From Leisingera sp. ANG59 (GTDB lineage: Bacteria > Pseudomonadota > Alphaproteobacteria > Rhodobacterales > Rhodobacteraceae): 64,000 nucleotides of DNA. The DNA lies in NCBI RefSeq assembly GCF_013317235.1, contig NZ_WLCM01000009.1:100524-164523 (forward strand), read 5' to 3'. The notes under the pieces were generated by a model, which ran no database searches, was not told the origin of the DNA, and saw only the letters and a list, made by a program, of their open reading frames with translations. This document shows, in pieces, positions 51,196-59,360 of the stretch. Position numbers and translations under genes: made by a program. Numbering within the stretch: the stretch's first letter is position 1; each line of letters starts with the position of its first letter.

Positions 51196-51794
51196 TGACG
51201 ATTGCACATTTGTTAGAGGACTTCGGTATGCAGACACCGGTGGAGCCCGCTCTGCCTGCAATTTCCGAGGAACTAATAGAAGAACAGCGCCTGGCATCAT
51301 TTGAAAACGGCTATAGCGCTGGCTGGGATGACGCAGTCACTGCTAAGGATCAGGAAAACACACGGATCTCAGCCGAACTTGCCAGCTCGCTGGAGGACCT
51401 GAACTTTACCTACCAGGAAGCACAAAGCCAGCTGCTAGACTCGCTGGATCCGATGTTCAAGGTGCTGACCAGTGCGGTGCTACCGGATGCAATGGCGGCG
51501 TCCTTCGGGCATCATATCGTCGACCAGCTGGCAGGCATGGCCAAGGGGCAGACCGACCAGCCGATGCAAATCGTGGTTTCTCCCGGCGAAGGCGCTGCAG
51601 TTCGCAGTCTGCTGCCGGAGAAGTTTTCCGTGCCAGTGACGGTTCGGGAAGACAGTACTCTTTCGCCGGGCCAAGCCTACCTGAGCGTGGGCAGCGCGGA
51701 GTGCGAAATCAACTGCGACGCCCTTCTCGAGTCCATTCAGGATTCAATCGAAGCCTTTACCTATCACGCAATTGAGGACAGCCAATATGGATGA
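51195..51794 (+). CDS. fliH: FliH-like flagellar export regulator
   Basis: A protein of 199 residues with a Glu-rich N-terminal half (ASFENGYSAGWDDAVTAKDQ) and a C-terminal domain with IVVSPGEGAAVRSLL and a Cys-containing end. The sequence is divergent from enterobacterial FliH, but length, helicity and its place between fliF and fliN support a FliH role as regulator of FliI. It overlaps fliF by one base and fliN by 8 bases. Confidence 0.75.
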   Translation: MTIAHLLEDFGMQTPVEPALPAISEELIEEQRLASFENGYSAGWDDAVTAKDQENTRISAELASSLEDLNFTYQEAQSQLLDSLDPMFKVLTSAVLPDAMAASFGHHIVDQLAGMAKGQTDQPMQIVVSPGEGAAVRSLLPEKFSVPVTVREDSTLSPGQAYLSVGSAECEINCDALLESIQDSIEAFTYHAIEDSQYG

Positions 51795-52083
51795 CGCGGC
51801 CGATCTGAACATGAAATCTGCCGATGCGAGCAACCCTTTCGTTTCGGTTCCTGTCGAGGTGGTGGTTTCGGTCGGCAAAGCCAGGCCGCTGATCCGCGAC
51901 CTTGTCAGCCTCGGTGAAAACGCCATCCTGACTTTGGACAAGCGGGTCGAAGATCCGGTTGACCTCTATGTCGGTGACCGGCTGGTTGCCCGTGGCCAAT
52001 TGGAAGAACTGGAAGGCGACCAGGCAGGCCAACTGGCCGTGCGTCTGACGGAAATTGCCGATCTGCAAAGCGGTTTGGGATGA
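51787..52083 (+). CDS. fliN: Flagellar motor switch protein FliN
   Basis: C-ring protein of 98 residues consisting almost only of the SpoA domain: VPVEVVVSVGKARPLIRDLV, DKRVEDPVDLYVGDRLVARG and VRLTEIADL. It would form the lower C ring with FliM, which is not in the window. The ATG at 51787 lies within the end of fliH behind GAGGACA. It overlaps fliP by 4 bases. Confidence 0.92.
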   Translation: MDDAADLNMKSADASNPFVSVPVEVVVSVGKARPLIRDLVSLGENAILTLDKRVEDPVDLYVGDRLVARGQLEELEGDQAGQLAVRLTEIADLQSGLG

Positions 52084-52823
52084 TACACACGACATTTGTG
52101 CGGGTGGCTCTGGTCTCAGTGCTTCTGCTGGCCTTGCCGCACACCGCCCTGGCTCAAGAATTGAGCCTCTCTCTGGCAGACGGGCGGTCGATATCCGCCC
52201 GTTCTATCCAACTCATCCTGTTGATTACTGTGCTCAGCCTGGCCCCTGGCCTGCTGATCATGATTACCTGCTTCCCGTTCCTGGTGACGGTTCTTTCCAT
52301 CCTCCGCCAGGGCATCGGGCTGCAGCAGGCGCCCCCCAACATGCTGATGATCAGCCTTGCGCTGTTTCTGACCTATTTCGTGATGGAACCGGTCTTCACC
52401 GAAGCCTGGACCACTGGGATTAATCCGCTTCTGGAAGAGCGACTGGAGCCGGGCGAGGCCATCACCCGCAGTTTGGAGCCGTTCCGGGCGTTCATGGCCA
52501 ACCGACTGGACCCTGACACATTTTATGCGATTGCAGATCTCAGACCCGAGACACAGGGCCTGGACCCGGTGCCTGAGGCGCCTCTGTCGGCATTGGTACC
52601 CAGCTTTCTGCTGTCGGAAATTGCCCGGGCCTTTCAAATCGGTTTCCTGGTGTTCCTGCCGTTCCTTGTGATTGATCTCGTCGTTGCCGCGATCCTGATG
52701 TCGATGGGGATGATGATGGTCCCTCCAGCCATCGTATCCCTGCCCTTCAAGCTGGCGTTCTTTGTTGTTGCCGATGGCTGGAGCCTGATCGCCACCGCAC
52801 TGGTCCGCAGCTACTATCCCTGA
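52080..52823 (+). CDS. fliP: Flagellar biosynthetic protein FliP
   Basis: Export-gate channel protein of 247 residues. It has a cleavable N-terminal signal, then LLITVLSLAPGLLIMITCFP and RQGIGLQQAPPNMLMISLAL. The C-terminal SRIFQIGFLVFLPFLVIDLV-like stretch (ARAFQIGFLVFLPFLVIDLV) and MSMGMMMVPPAIVSLPFKLA are diagnostic. It is the last gene of the fliF unit and is followed by a terminator. Confidence 0.96.
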   Translation: MIHTTFVRVALVSVLLLALPHTALAQELSLSLADGRSISARSIQLILLITVLSLAPGLLIMITCFPFLVTVLSILRQGIGLQQAPPNMLMISLALFLTYFVMEPVFTEAWTTGINPLLEERLEPGEAITRSLEPFRAFMANRLDPDTFYAIADLRPETQGLDPVPEAPLSALVPSFLLSEIARAFQIGFLVFLPFLVIDLVVAAILMSMGMMMVPPAIVSLPFKLAFFVVADGWSLIATALVRSYYP

Positions 52824-52846
52824 ACCTTCCGGTCCAAGTTGAAGGC

Positions 52847-52876
52847 GCCGGGCACATTTTGTGTCCGGCTTTTTTC
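52847..52876 (+). terminator. Terminator after fliP
   Basis: GCCGGGCAC (52847-52855) pairs with GTGTCCGGC (52861-52869), with one G-T pair and a 5-base loop, followed by TTTTTTTC. It lies 23 bases after the fliP stop. Confidence 0.85.
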
Positions 52877-53163
52877 TGATGCAAAGCCATCTGCAAACAG
52901 CACCAGAAAAGGAACCTGATGCTGCCCGACTGTGTTTGAACATCCATTCGAAAACACTGCCGCGAACGCTTCTTGAGATGAAAAGAGCCGGTTCGGAACT
53001 TCATCGTGGTTCTGATCTGCACGTGTACTCACAGATTAAACTGGCTCCCGGTGAACACACACGCCATCAACGGCAGATCCGACCGCTGATGAACAGAAGC
53101 CTGCGAACCAGCTTTCGCCTAAGTTTGCTCTCCATCCGCTGCTGCTGACTGCATCACCAGATA
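52877..53163. other. Intergenic spacer between fliP and flgI terminators
   Basis: About 290 bases between two converging flagellar operons, with a terminator at each side. A frame of 95 codons crosses it on the plus strand but has no motifs and would overlap the fliP terminator. I see nothing functional in it. Confidence 0.5.
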
Positions 53164-53195
53164 GCAAAAATCCCGGCCTTTACTAGAAAGGCCGG
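53164..53195 (-). terminator. Terminator of the flgE-flgK-flgL-flgI unit
   Basis: CCGGCCTTT (53173-53181) pairs with AAAGGCCGG (53187-53195) across a 5-base loop. On the minus strand it is followed by GATTTTTGC, 26 bases past the flgI stop. Confidence 0.85.
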
Positions 53196-53220
53196 AGCAA
53201 GCTTCCTAAGAAGACCCGGG

Positions 53221-54327
53221 TCAGCGAACCACAAACTCTGCGTGCAGGGCTCCGGCCGCCTTAAGACTTTTGAGAATGTCGATCATGTCCCGCGGCGATA
53301 CCCCAAGGGCATTCAGTCCGGCGACAACTTCGGACAGCGAAGTTGTCTCAGGAACTTCCGCAAGCTGTATACCTTCCTCTTCTTCGATAGCGGCGCCAGT
53401 GCGCGGTACAACAACTGTCTCACCATCAGAGAATGGGTTGGGCTGCACGACCAGCGGTGTCTCCTCGATCCGCAATGTCAGGTTGCCTTGAGCCACGGCT
53501 ACGCGGGAAATTCGCACATCACTGCCCATCACAATCGTGCCGGAGCGCTGATCGACCACAACACGCGCCTTGCGCTGGGGCTCAACCAGAATGTTTTCGA
53601 TCCGCCCGACCGCATGAGCGGTCGAACGGGTGTTGGTTCGGCGAATGTCCACTTCAACCGTGCCGGAATCCCGCATCAGAGCAACGTTACCGCCGAACTC
53701 GGCGTTGATTGCACGTTCGATCCGCCCGGCTGTGGTGAAGTCCGGTTCCCGCAGCGCCAGCCGCATGGAATTGAGCGAGGCAAGGTCAAAGTCAATTTCC
53801 CGCTCAACCCGGGCACCCGAAGGGATCACCCCGGCTGTCGGCACCCCTTGGGTAACAACTGCTGCTTCTCCTTCGGCTACCGCACCGCCTGCCAGGATCG
53901 TGCCCTGGGCAACGGCATAGATTTGCCCATCCGCCGCATTCAGCGGGGTCATGATCAGGGTGCCGCCCAGCAGGCTCTTGGAATCGCCGATGGCGGAAAC
54001 TGTAACGTCAATGGTGCTGCCAACCCGCGCAAACGGCGGCAGCGTCGCGGTCACAAAGACCGCGGCAACATTCTTGGGCCGGAACTGCTCGCCAGTCACG
54101 TTGACGCCGAGACGTTCCAGGATGTTGGACATGATCTCTTCTGTGAAGGGCGAATTGCGCAGCCCGTCACCGGTGCCATCGAGGCCGACAACCAGACCGT
54201 AGCCGACCAGGTCATTGCCGCGGACACCATCAAACTCGACCAGGTCTTTGAGGCGGATAGCATTGGCCTGCGCCACTGCAGGCAACAGAAACAGGCACGC
54301 GAAAAGGAGACGGAGAATTCTGATCAT
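53221..54327 (-). CDS. flgI: Flagellar P-ring protein FlgI
   Basis: Periplasmic ring protein of 368 residues with a signal peptide (MIRILRLLFACLFLLPAVAQA) followed by IRLKDLVEFDGVRGNDLVGY. Other family sequences are VGLDGTGDGLRNSPFTEEIM, TLPPFARVGSTIDVTVSAIG and the C-terminal LNALGVSPRDMIDILKSLKA. The ATG at 54327 overlaps the flgL stop by 4 bases. It is the last gene of its unit. Confidence 0.96.
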   Translation of the reverse strand: MIRILRLLFACLFLLPAVAQANAIRLKDLVEFDGVRGNDLVGYGLVVGLDGTGDGLRNSPFTEEIMSNILERLGVNVTGEQFRPKNVAAVFVTATLPPFARVGSTIDVTVSAIGDSKSLLGGTLIMTPLNAADGQIYAVAQGTILAGGAVAEGEAAVVTQGVPTAGVIPSGARVEREIDFDLASLNSMRLALREPDFTTAGRIERAINAEFGGNVALMRDSGTVEVDIRRTNTRSTAHAVGRIENILVEPQRKARVVVDQRSGTIVMGSDVRISRVAVAQGNLTLRIEETPLVVQPNPFSDGETVVVPRTGAAIEEEEGIQLAEVPETTSLSEVVAGLNALGVSPRDMIDILKSLKAAGALHAEFVVR

Positions 54328-55331
54328 GAGATGTACTTCAGAAGGGAAAGCTGCGAGCTGCGCGCGGTAACGGTATATAGGCCCTCAAGCTGTGTCTGCG
54401 CTTCCTGCAGCCGGGTGTAGGTTTCATAGGGGTCGGCGGACACCAGGTTGTTCTTGACGATGCTCAGGCTGGTTTTCGATGCTTCGTTACGGGTGTTGAT
54501 CGCATCCAGACGCCCTTCGATAAAGCCGACATCGGCCTGAACCTTGATCAACCGGTCTTCGCTTTCGGTCAGCTCGCTGCTGGCCTCTATGACCAGGTCG
54601 ATCTTCACGTCTTCGCTGAGGCCAAGGCTGGGCTCGTCTGCCAGCGCCGTGATGACGTAGCTTTGCAGCGCGTGCTTGAGGCTGGGATCATTGGCCTGGA
54701 TACCCAGGGAGACCTGCTCGCCTTCACCCACCGTTACCGGCTGCAGAGCTGTGGCAGAGCCCTGGTACATGACCGCATCAAAGCCGGCCGGGTCTTCAAA
54801 CCAGTCCTTGACCGCCTGAATGATGTCATTGCTTGTCGTCAGCCCTGACACTTCCGTCAAAACGGCGCTCATCAGCGTGCCGGCGTTATTAAGCGGTTTG
54901 GTATCCGTTGCGGTTCCGGCAAATATAGTGCGGCCCCCGACTGAGGTGTTCATTAGGTTGATGGCACTGGAAATCCGCTGCTTGGCCTGGCTGCCGAACT
55001 GCTCTGCGTTGTATTCATCCATCGCCGGCGACAGCGTCAGAATATCATTGCGCATCGCCTGCACCTGGCTTTGCACCTTATCAAGGCTGCCCTGAATGGT
55101 GGTGGCAAACAACTGCACTTCGCTATTGGTGACCATATAGCTGTCAAGCCGGTTCAGATTGCTTTCCAGATCCGCCAGATAGGTAAAATCTCCTCCCAGC
55201 CGTTCGGTCAGATTGGCGGTTTTGCCAGTGGCAAATTCCTCGGAAAGCGTGGTGACGTTTTCCTTCAGATCCGCATTGCGGCTGCGGAGGAAGAGGTGCT
55301 GCGCCATATCGCCATAAGAGTTAATAATCAT
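54324..55331 (-). CDS. flgL: Flagellar hook-associated protein FlgL (HAP3)
   Basis: Hook-filament junction protein of 335 residues with flagellin-like ends: N-terminal LRSRNADLKENVTTLSEEFATGK in part and C-terminal SLSIVKNNLVSADPYETYTR. The central region contains GGRTIFAGTATDTKPLN, typical of FlgL. It lies 3 bases after flgK and overlaps flgI. Confidence 0.9.
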   Translation of the reverse strand: MIINSYGDMAQHLFLRSRNADLKENVTTLSEEFATGKTANLTERLGGDFTYLADLESNLNRLDSYMVTNSEVQLFATTIQGSLDKVQSQVQAMRNDILTLSPAMDEYNAEQFGSQAKQRISSAINLMNTSVGGRTIFAGTATDTKPLNNAGTLMSAVLTEVSGLTTSNDIIQAVKDWFEDPAGFDAVMYQGSATALQPVTVGEGEQVSLGIQANDPSLKHALQSYVITALADEPSLGLSEDVKIDLVIEASSELTESEDRLIKVQADVGFIEGRLDAINTRNEASKTSLSIVKNNLVSADPYETYTRLQEAQTQLEGLYTVTARSSQLSLLKYIS

Positions 55332-55334
55332 GCG

Positions 55335-56783
55335 TCAGATCCTCAATAGTGTTTCCATAAGCTCGTCGACAACGGAGATGACCCGAGCGTTGGCAGCGTA
55401 GTATTTCTCTACCAGCATCAGGTTCTGCAGCTCGGCGTCGGTATCGACCCCGAGTGCCAGCTCAGCCTGACTCAGCTCATTGAAGCTGGTGGCAGCAAAG
55501 GTGGAACCGCGCGCAGCGGTTTCGTTGTCCTGCGCAAAGCGCGACAACAGATTTGCGCTAAGGGTGCTCGCGGTCAGATCCGACGTCCCAAGTCCAACCG
55601 AAGACACCGTGCGTGTGGTGTTCAAAGCATCCGAGTAGCCCTGCAGCAGGCTCGAATCGCCTGGGTCGCCAGGTGCCGCGGCGTACAGCCCGTCACGGAA
55701 CCGCCACGTCTCCGCGCTGCCGGTCAGGGACACCAGGCCGTTCAATTCGATCCGGTTGGATATGCCAACAGTGTTCGCGGCATCAAAGAAGCCGCCGCCG
55801 TCGGTAAAGATACCGGCGTCGGTCACCCCGATGGTGCCATCCAGCGCCGGGTCCTGAAACCGCTCGATCAGATCCCTGGCCATCGCGTCCAGGTCTTCCT
55901 GGGCTTCCACAGCGGTCACGTCACGGATCTCGAACTGCGCAGTCAGCGTGCCGCCTCGCAATGGCCCGTTCGGGCCGGTGTCGATCACCCTGCCGTTGAC
56001 CTCAAGCCCTGAGAGCATGCCATTATCAAGCGTCATGTGCGGCATGATATCCCGCGAGGAGTTGAAACTCAGCTCGGACGCCTTCCCGTCGAGCAGCATC
56101 ACCCCGCCGGTGGAATACAGCGTCACCTGCCCGTTGTCGCGCCGGACCACATTGACCGGAATGATTTCATTCACCTGGTCGATCAGCTGATCGCGCTGGT
56201 CATGCATGGAAACGGCATCCATGCCGCCAGCTTCCACCACCATGATGCGGGCATTCAGCTTTTCGATTTCCTTCAAAGCCTGGTTCACGGTGTCGACCTG
56301 GCTGTTGATAGCGCTGTCAGCGTTGATCCTCAGACCGCGCAGTCCTTCAGCCGTACGGGAAATCGAATCCGCCAGGGTTTCCGCCTTTACCGAAAGATCA
56401 CTGAGCCGGGGCTGTGAATCCGGGCGGGAGACAACTTCGATCAAGGAGGATTCGAACTCCGACAACTGCGACGCCAGCGACATCTCGTCATCCACAGAGC
56501 CAACCAAGTCTGACATCCGGCTAAAGAAATCAGCCTGAACCTTGGCCGCACCGAAGTCAGCTTCGGCAACCCTGCGATTGGAGATCACAACCGGATCGTT
56601 CAGGCGCTGCACATGCCCCACCCGGACGCCAGGAACACCGGCACCCGGGCTGTTCAGGTCCAGAACCCGGCGCGTATACCCCGGCGTCAGAGCGTTGGCG
56701 AGGTTTTCGGAAACGATCTGCGAGGACCGGCTGGCCGCAGACAGGCCGCTCATCGCGCTGTTCAGGGCGGAATAGATAGACAT
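55335..56783 (-). CDS. flgK: Flagellar hook-associated protein FlgK (HAP1)
   Basis: Hook-filament junction protein of 482 residues. The N-terminal motif SQIVSENLANALTPGYTRRV and the FlgK-type VGHVQRLNDPVVISNRRVAE are clear; the C-terminus LMLVEKYYAANARVISVVDE closes the coiled coil. It lies 47 bases after flgE. FlgN at 30566 is its likely chaperone. Confidence 0.95.
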   Translation of the reverse strand: MSIYSALNSAMSGLSAASRSSQIVSENLANALTPGYTRRVLDLNSPGAGVPGVRVGHVQRLNDPVVISNRRVAEADFGAAKVQADFFSRMSDLVGSVDDEMSLASQLSEFESSLIEVVSRPDSQPRLSDLSVKAETLADSISRTAEGLRGLRINADSAINSQVDTVNQALKEIEKLNARIMVVEAGGMDAVSMHDQRDQLIDQVNEIIPVNVVRRDNGQVTLYSTGGVMLLDGKASELSFNSSRDIMPHMTLDNGMLSGLEVNGRVIDTGPNGPLRGGTLTAQFEIRDVTAVEAQEDLDAMARDLIERFQDPALDGTIGVTDAGIFTDGGGFFDAANTVGISNRIELNGLVSLTGSAETWRFRDGLYAAAPGDPGDSSLLQGYSDALNTTRTVSSVGLGTSDLTASTLSANLLSRFAQDNETAARGSTFAATSFNELSQAELALGVDTDAELQNLMLVEKYYAANARVISVVDELMETLLRI

Positions 56784-56830
56784 GTTCAGCCTGCTTTCAT
56801 GAAGCCAGTGTCAGGGGGCCATCAAGCGTA

Positions 56831-58138
56831 TTAGCGCTTGATGTTGGTGGTTTCCTGCAGCATTTCGTCTACTGTCTGAATGACTTTTGCGTTGGACGAA
56901 TAAGCACGCTGGGTCTTGATCATGTCGGTAAGTTCAGTCGCCACGTCGACGGCTGATTCCTCCTGGGCATAGCCCAGGATCTCACCGCTTGGGCCGTCCC
57001 CTGCATCCCACAGGTAGAATGCCCCGGAGTCGTCCGTCGGTTTGTAGGTCTGGGAATCCAGAGATTGCATGCCGTTAAGGTTGGACACATCCGCCAGCGG
57101 AACTTTGTAAATGACTTTGGTGTCACCAGAGTCGTACTTGGCGATAACTTCCCCGGATTCGTTAATTTCAACGGAAACAAAGGAGCCAACCGCCGTGCCG
57201 TCCTTCACGGTCGTGCCGGGAACAAACTCATCGCCCAGCTGGCTCATACCGTTTTGCTCGCCGATGACGCCGATATTGATCTCGACCGGACCGCTGGCAG
57301 TGGTGATAGTGATCGAACCCGCCGTTGCATCATAGGCCCCTCCGGTCACGGTGGCCACGCTTTGCAGCGTGCCGGCAGTGGATGCACTGTCGTCAAAGGT
57401 CAGGGTGTATTCGCCGATCACCGTGGCGCCGGTTGCCGAATCAACGATCTGCATTGTCCATTCATTGGTGCCGGTCGTTGCCGGTGCCACTGCAACAGTC
57501 GGCGTGTAGGTGATCGCAAGCTCCTCTGACCGGCCCATATTGTCAAAATACTGCACAACATGCTCCACCGGATCGCCGCTGGCGCCCGGGTCGGTTTCTG
57601 AAGCCGGCAGGTTTGCGGTCAGGCTGATCTCAGTCGTCGGCTCCGCCGACAGGCGATTCAGGTCGATGCGGACAGGCTCCAGTGAATCGCTGGTGTCACG
57701 CGCTACGTCCGGAATTGTACCATCCGCCAGCGCCGGGAAGCCCATCAGCACAAGGCCGGATTCCGTCGAGAGATACCCATTCGAATCGGTGCGGAAGGAT
57801 CCGGTTGAGGACAGCAGCATCGTCGGACTGCCTCCGGCCTCCACCTCTGTGATGGACGCAACTGGCAGCATGCCGCGGCCCCGCACAGCCAGGTCGGTGG
57901 CATTATTGGTTGAGACCAATGGCCCGCGCTCATCAATCAAGCGGACATTGGTGGTGCGCACGCCACCTGCCGAATAGGTGCCGCCGGAGCCGGACAAAAC
58001 CATGGAGTGGAAGTCGGTCTGGACCCGCTTGTAGCCGCGAGTCGCGGAGTTGGCGATGTTGTCTGAGATGGAAGCCAACCGGCTGGCGTTGGCGCTCAAT
58101 CCTGAAACGCCCGCGTTCAGCGACGAAGAAATGGTCAT
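56831..58138 (-). CDS. flgE: Flagellar hook protein FlgE
   Basis: Hook subunit of 435 residues. The N-terminus has SLNAGVSGLSANASRLASIS and DNIANSATRGYKRVQTDFHS, and the C-terminus has TELTDMIKTQRAYSSNAKVI, both hook/rod family ends. The centre is Thr/Ser/Asp-rich. It is first in flgE-flgK-flgL-flgI and has a CtrA-type box about 60 bases upstream. Confidence 0.95.
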   Translation of the reverse strand: MTISSSLNAGVSGLSANASRLASISDNIANSATRGYKRVQTDFHSMVLSGSGGTYSAGGVRTTNVRLIDERGPLVSTNNATDLAVRGRGMLPVASITEVEAGGSPTMLLSSTGSFRTDSNGYLSTESGLVLMGFPALADGTIPDVARDTSDSLEPVRIDLNRLSAEPTTEISLTANLPASETDPGASGDPVEHVVQYFDNMGRSEELAITYTPTVAVAPATTGTNEWTMQIVDSATGATVIGEYTLTFDDSASTAGTLQSVATVTGGAYDATAGSITITTASGPVEINIGVIGEQNGMSQLGDEFVPGTTVKDGTAVGSFVSVEINESGEVIAKYDSGDTKVIYKVPLADVSNLNGMQSLDSQTYKPTDDSGAFYLWDAGDGPSGEILGYAQEESAVDVATELTDMIKTQRAYSSNAKVIQTVDEMLQETTNIKR

Positions 58139-58195
58139 AGCACGCCTTTCTGCTGCATCTAATCATTCTGGATGCAACAGCTAGCGCAGGAGCAA

Positions 58196-58211
58196 TTAAC
58201 GGGCGGCTAAC
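58196..58211 (-). promoter_or_regulatory. CtrA-type box upstream of flgE
   Basis: TTAA-CGGGCGG-CTAAC has one mismatch to TTAA-N7-TTAAC. It lies 58 bases upstream of the flgE start, between flgE and motB. Confidence 0.6.
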
Positions 58212-58262
58212 AGATAAAATATGACTCATCGGTCAGCCGCCGGTTTTCAAGTTTTCGGGGTT

Positions 58263-59099
58263 TTATTCCCGCAAAAGGATGATTTCGATCCTGTCGTTAC
58301 GCGCAGCCATGGGGTTGCTGACGGCCAGTTTGCGGTCGGCATGGCCGGTCACACGGTCAATCCGGGACGCTGCCAGCCCGCCTGATTCGAGAAGCTTGCG
58401 GGTTGCATCGGCTCGGTCATTGGACAATTCCCAAACCGGGTTCTTCGCAAGCACCACGGGATGCGAGCGGATATGGCCGCCTACAGCAATATGGTTGGTC
58501 ACACCTTCAGACACACGGGCAATCATTCTGACCAGATCGCGGAACAGGACCGTCGGATCCGCCCGGCCCTCTTCGAACAGAGGTGCATTGTCGCTGGCGA
58601 AAAGCTCAATGATCAACCCCTCGTCAGTCACCCTTGTCACGATGTGGCGGGCCATCGCTGTAGAGACCATGCTTTCTCCGCCGCGCCCGGACAACTGTTC
58701 CTCAATAGCGCGGAACTTATCGTCGTCCTGTTCCCGCTTGTCGTCAGACTCAACACCAGTATCACCCTGTGCTTTCTGGGCGTTTGCCGGATTGATATCG
58801 GTCGCTCCAGTGCCGGATTTCGGCTGGATATCCTCGGTGAACATACTGTCCCCCTGAAACGCGCCGTTTCCGCCACCGGAAATCCGGCTCAGGGGAATCG
58901 ACGGCGAGAAATAATCCGCCAGCCCTTTACGTTGTTTTTCCGTCGTCGCGTTCAGCAGCCACATCAGCATAAAGAAGGCCATCATCGCGGTCACGAAGTC
59001 GGCGTAAGCCACCTTCCACGCGCCGCCGTGATGGCCTTCGCCACCACTGACTTTTTTCTTCTTGATGATAATGGGCGCCACATTGCTCTGTGCGCTCAT
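58263..59099 (-). CDS. motB: Flagellar motor stator protein MotB
   Basis: Stator subunit of about 278 residues with one membrane helix (about 30-52) carrying the ion-binding aspartate in WKVAYADFVTAMMAFFMLMW (Asp34). A periplasmic OmpA-like peptidoglycan-binding domain (about 150-278) has VGGHIRSHPV, LSNDRADATRKLLESGGL and NDRIEIILL. The linker is long and charged. The Met at 59099 (MSAQSNVAP) is the usual start; a GTG at 59120 is possible. It is encoded alone, 11 kb from motA, below a perfect CtrA box. Confidence 0.93.
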   Translation of the reverse strand: MSAQSNVAPIIIKKKKVSGGEGHHGGAWKVAYADFVTAMMAFFMLMWLLNATTEKQRKGLADYFSPSIPLSRISGGGNGAFQGDSMFTEDIQPKSGTGATDINPANAQKAQGDTGVESDDKREQDDDKFRAIEEQLSGRGGESMVSTAMARHIVTRVTDEGLIIELFASDNAPLFEEGRADPTVLFRDLVRMIARVSEGVTNHIAVGGHIRSHPVVLAKNPVWELSNDRADATRKLLESGGLAASRIDRVTGHADRKLAVSNPMAARNDRIEIILLRE

Positions 59100-59146
59100 A
59101 TCCACCACCACTATTTTCACCCATCCCCGGGATAGCAGGCGGCCCG

Positions 59147-59161
59147 TTAAACTGACCTTAA
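59147..59161 (-). promoter_or_regulatory. Perfect CtrA box upstream of motB
   Basis: TTAA-ACTGACC-TTAA (followed by C) matches the CtrA consensus TTAA-N7-TTAAC at every fixed base. It lies 48 bases upstream of the motB start. A third TTAA follows at once (CAGTTAA). Confidence 0.7.
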
Positions 59162-59278
59162 CAGTTAAATTTGCCGGCAGTTCGCTTCCGCTGCCGGAAG
59201 CTCGGCTCTTGGCGGCACCAATCTAAAACCTGCATCTTAAAGACCCCTTATCTCGACTTCGAGAAAACTTATCGAAGG

Positions 59279-59292
59279 TTGATCAAGAGCAA
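59279..59292 (+). promoter_or_regulatory. FNR/NnrR-type box upstream of nirK
   Basis: TTGAT-CAAG-AGCAA matches the FNR/Nnr consensus TTGAT-N4-ATCAA in 8 of 10 fixed positions or better. Its centre is 75 bases before the nirK start; a class II (-41.5) promoter would put the transcription start near 59327 and leave a 34-base leader. It suggests induction under low oxygen and nitric oxide. Confidence 0.6.
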
Positions 59293-59360
59293 CATGGAGC
59301 AGCGGTGCCCGGGCTAGTTTCTGGCCAACACGGCACATGGGACACTGAAAGGAGATCATC

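Noticed and set aside
52861..53148. 95-codon plus-strand frame between fliP and flgI
   Set aside because: Starts inside the fliP terminator and shows no recognisable features.
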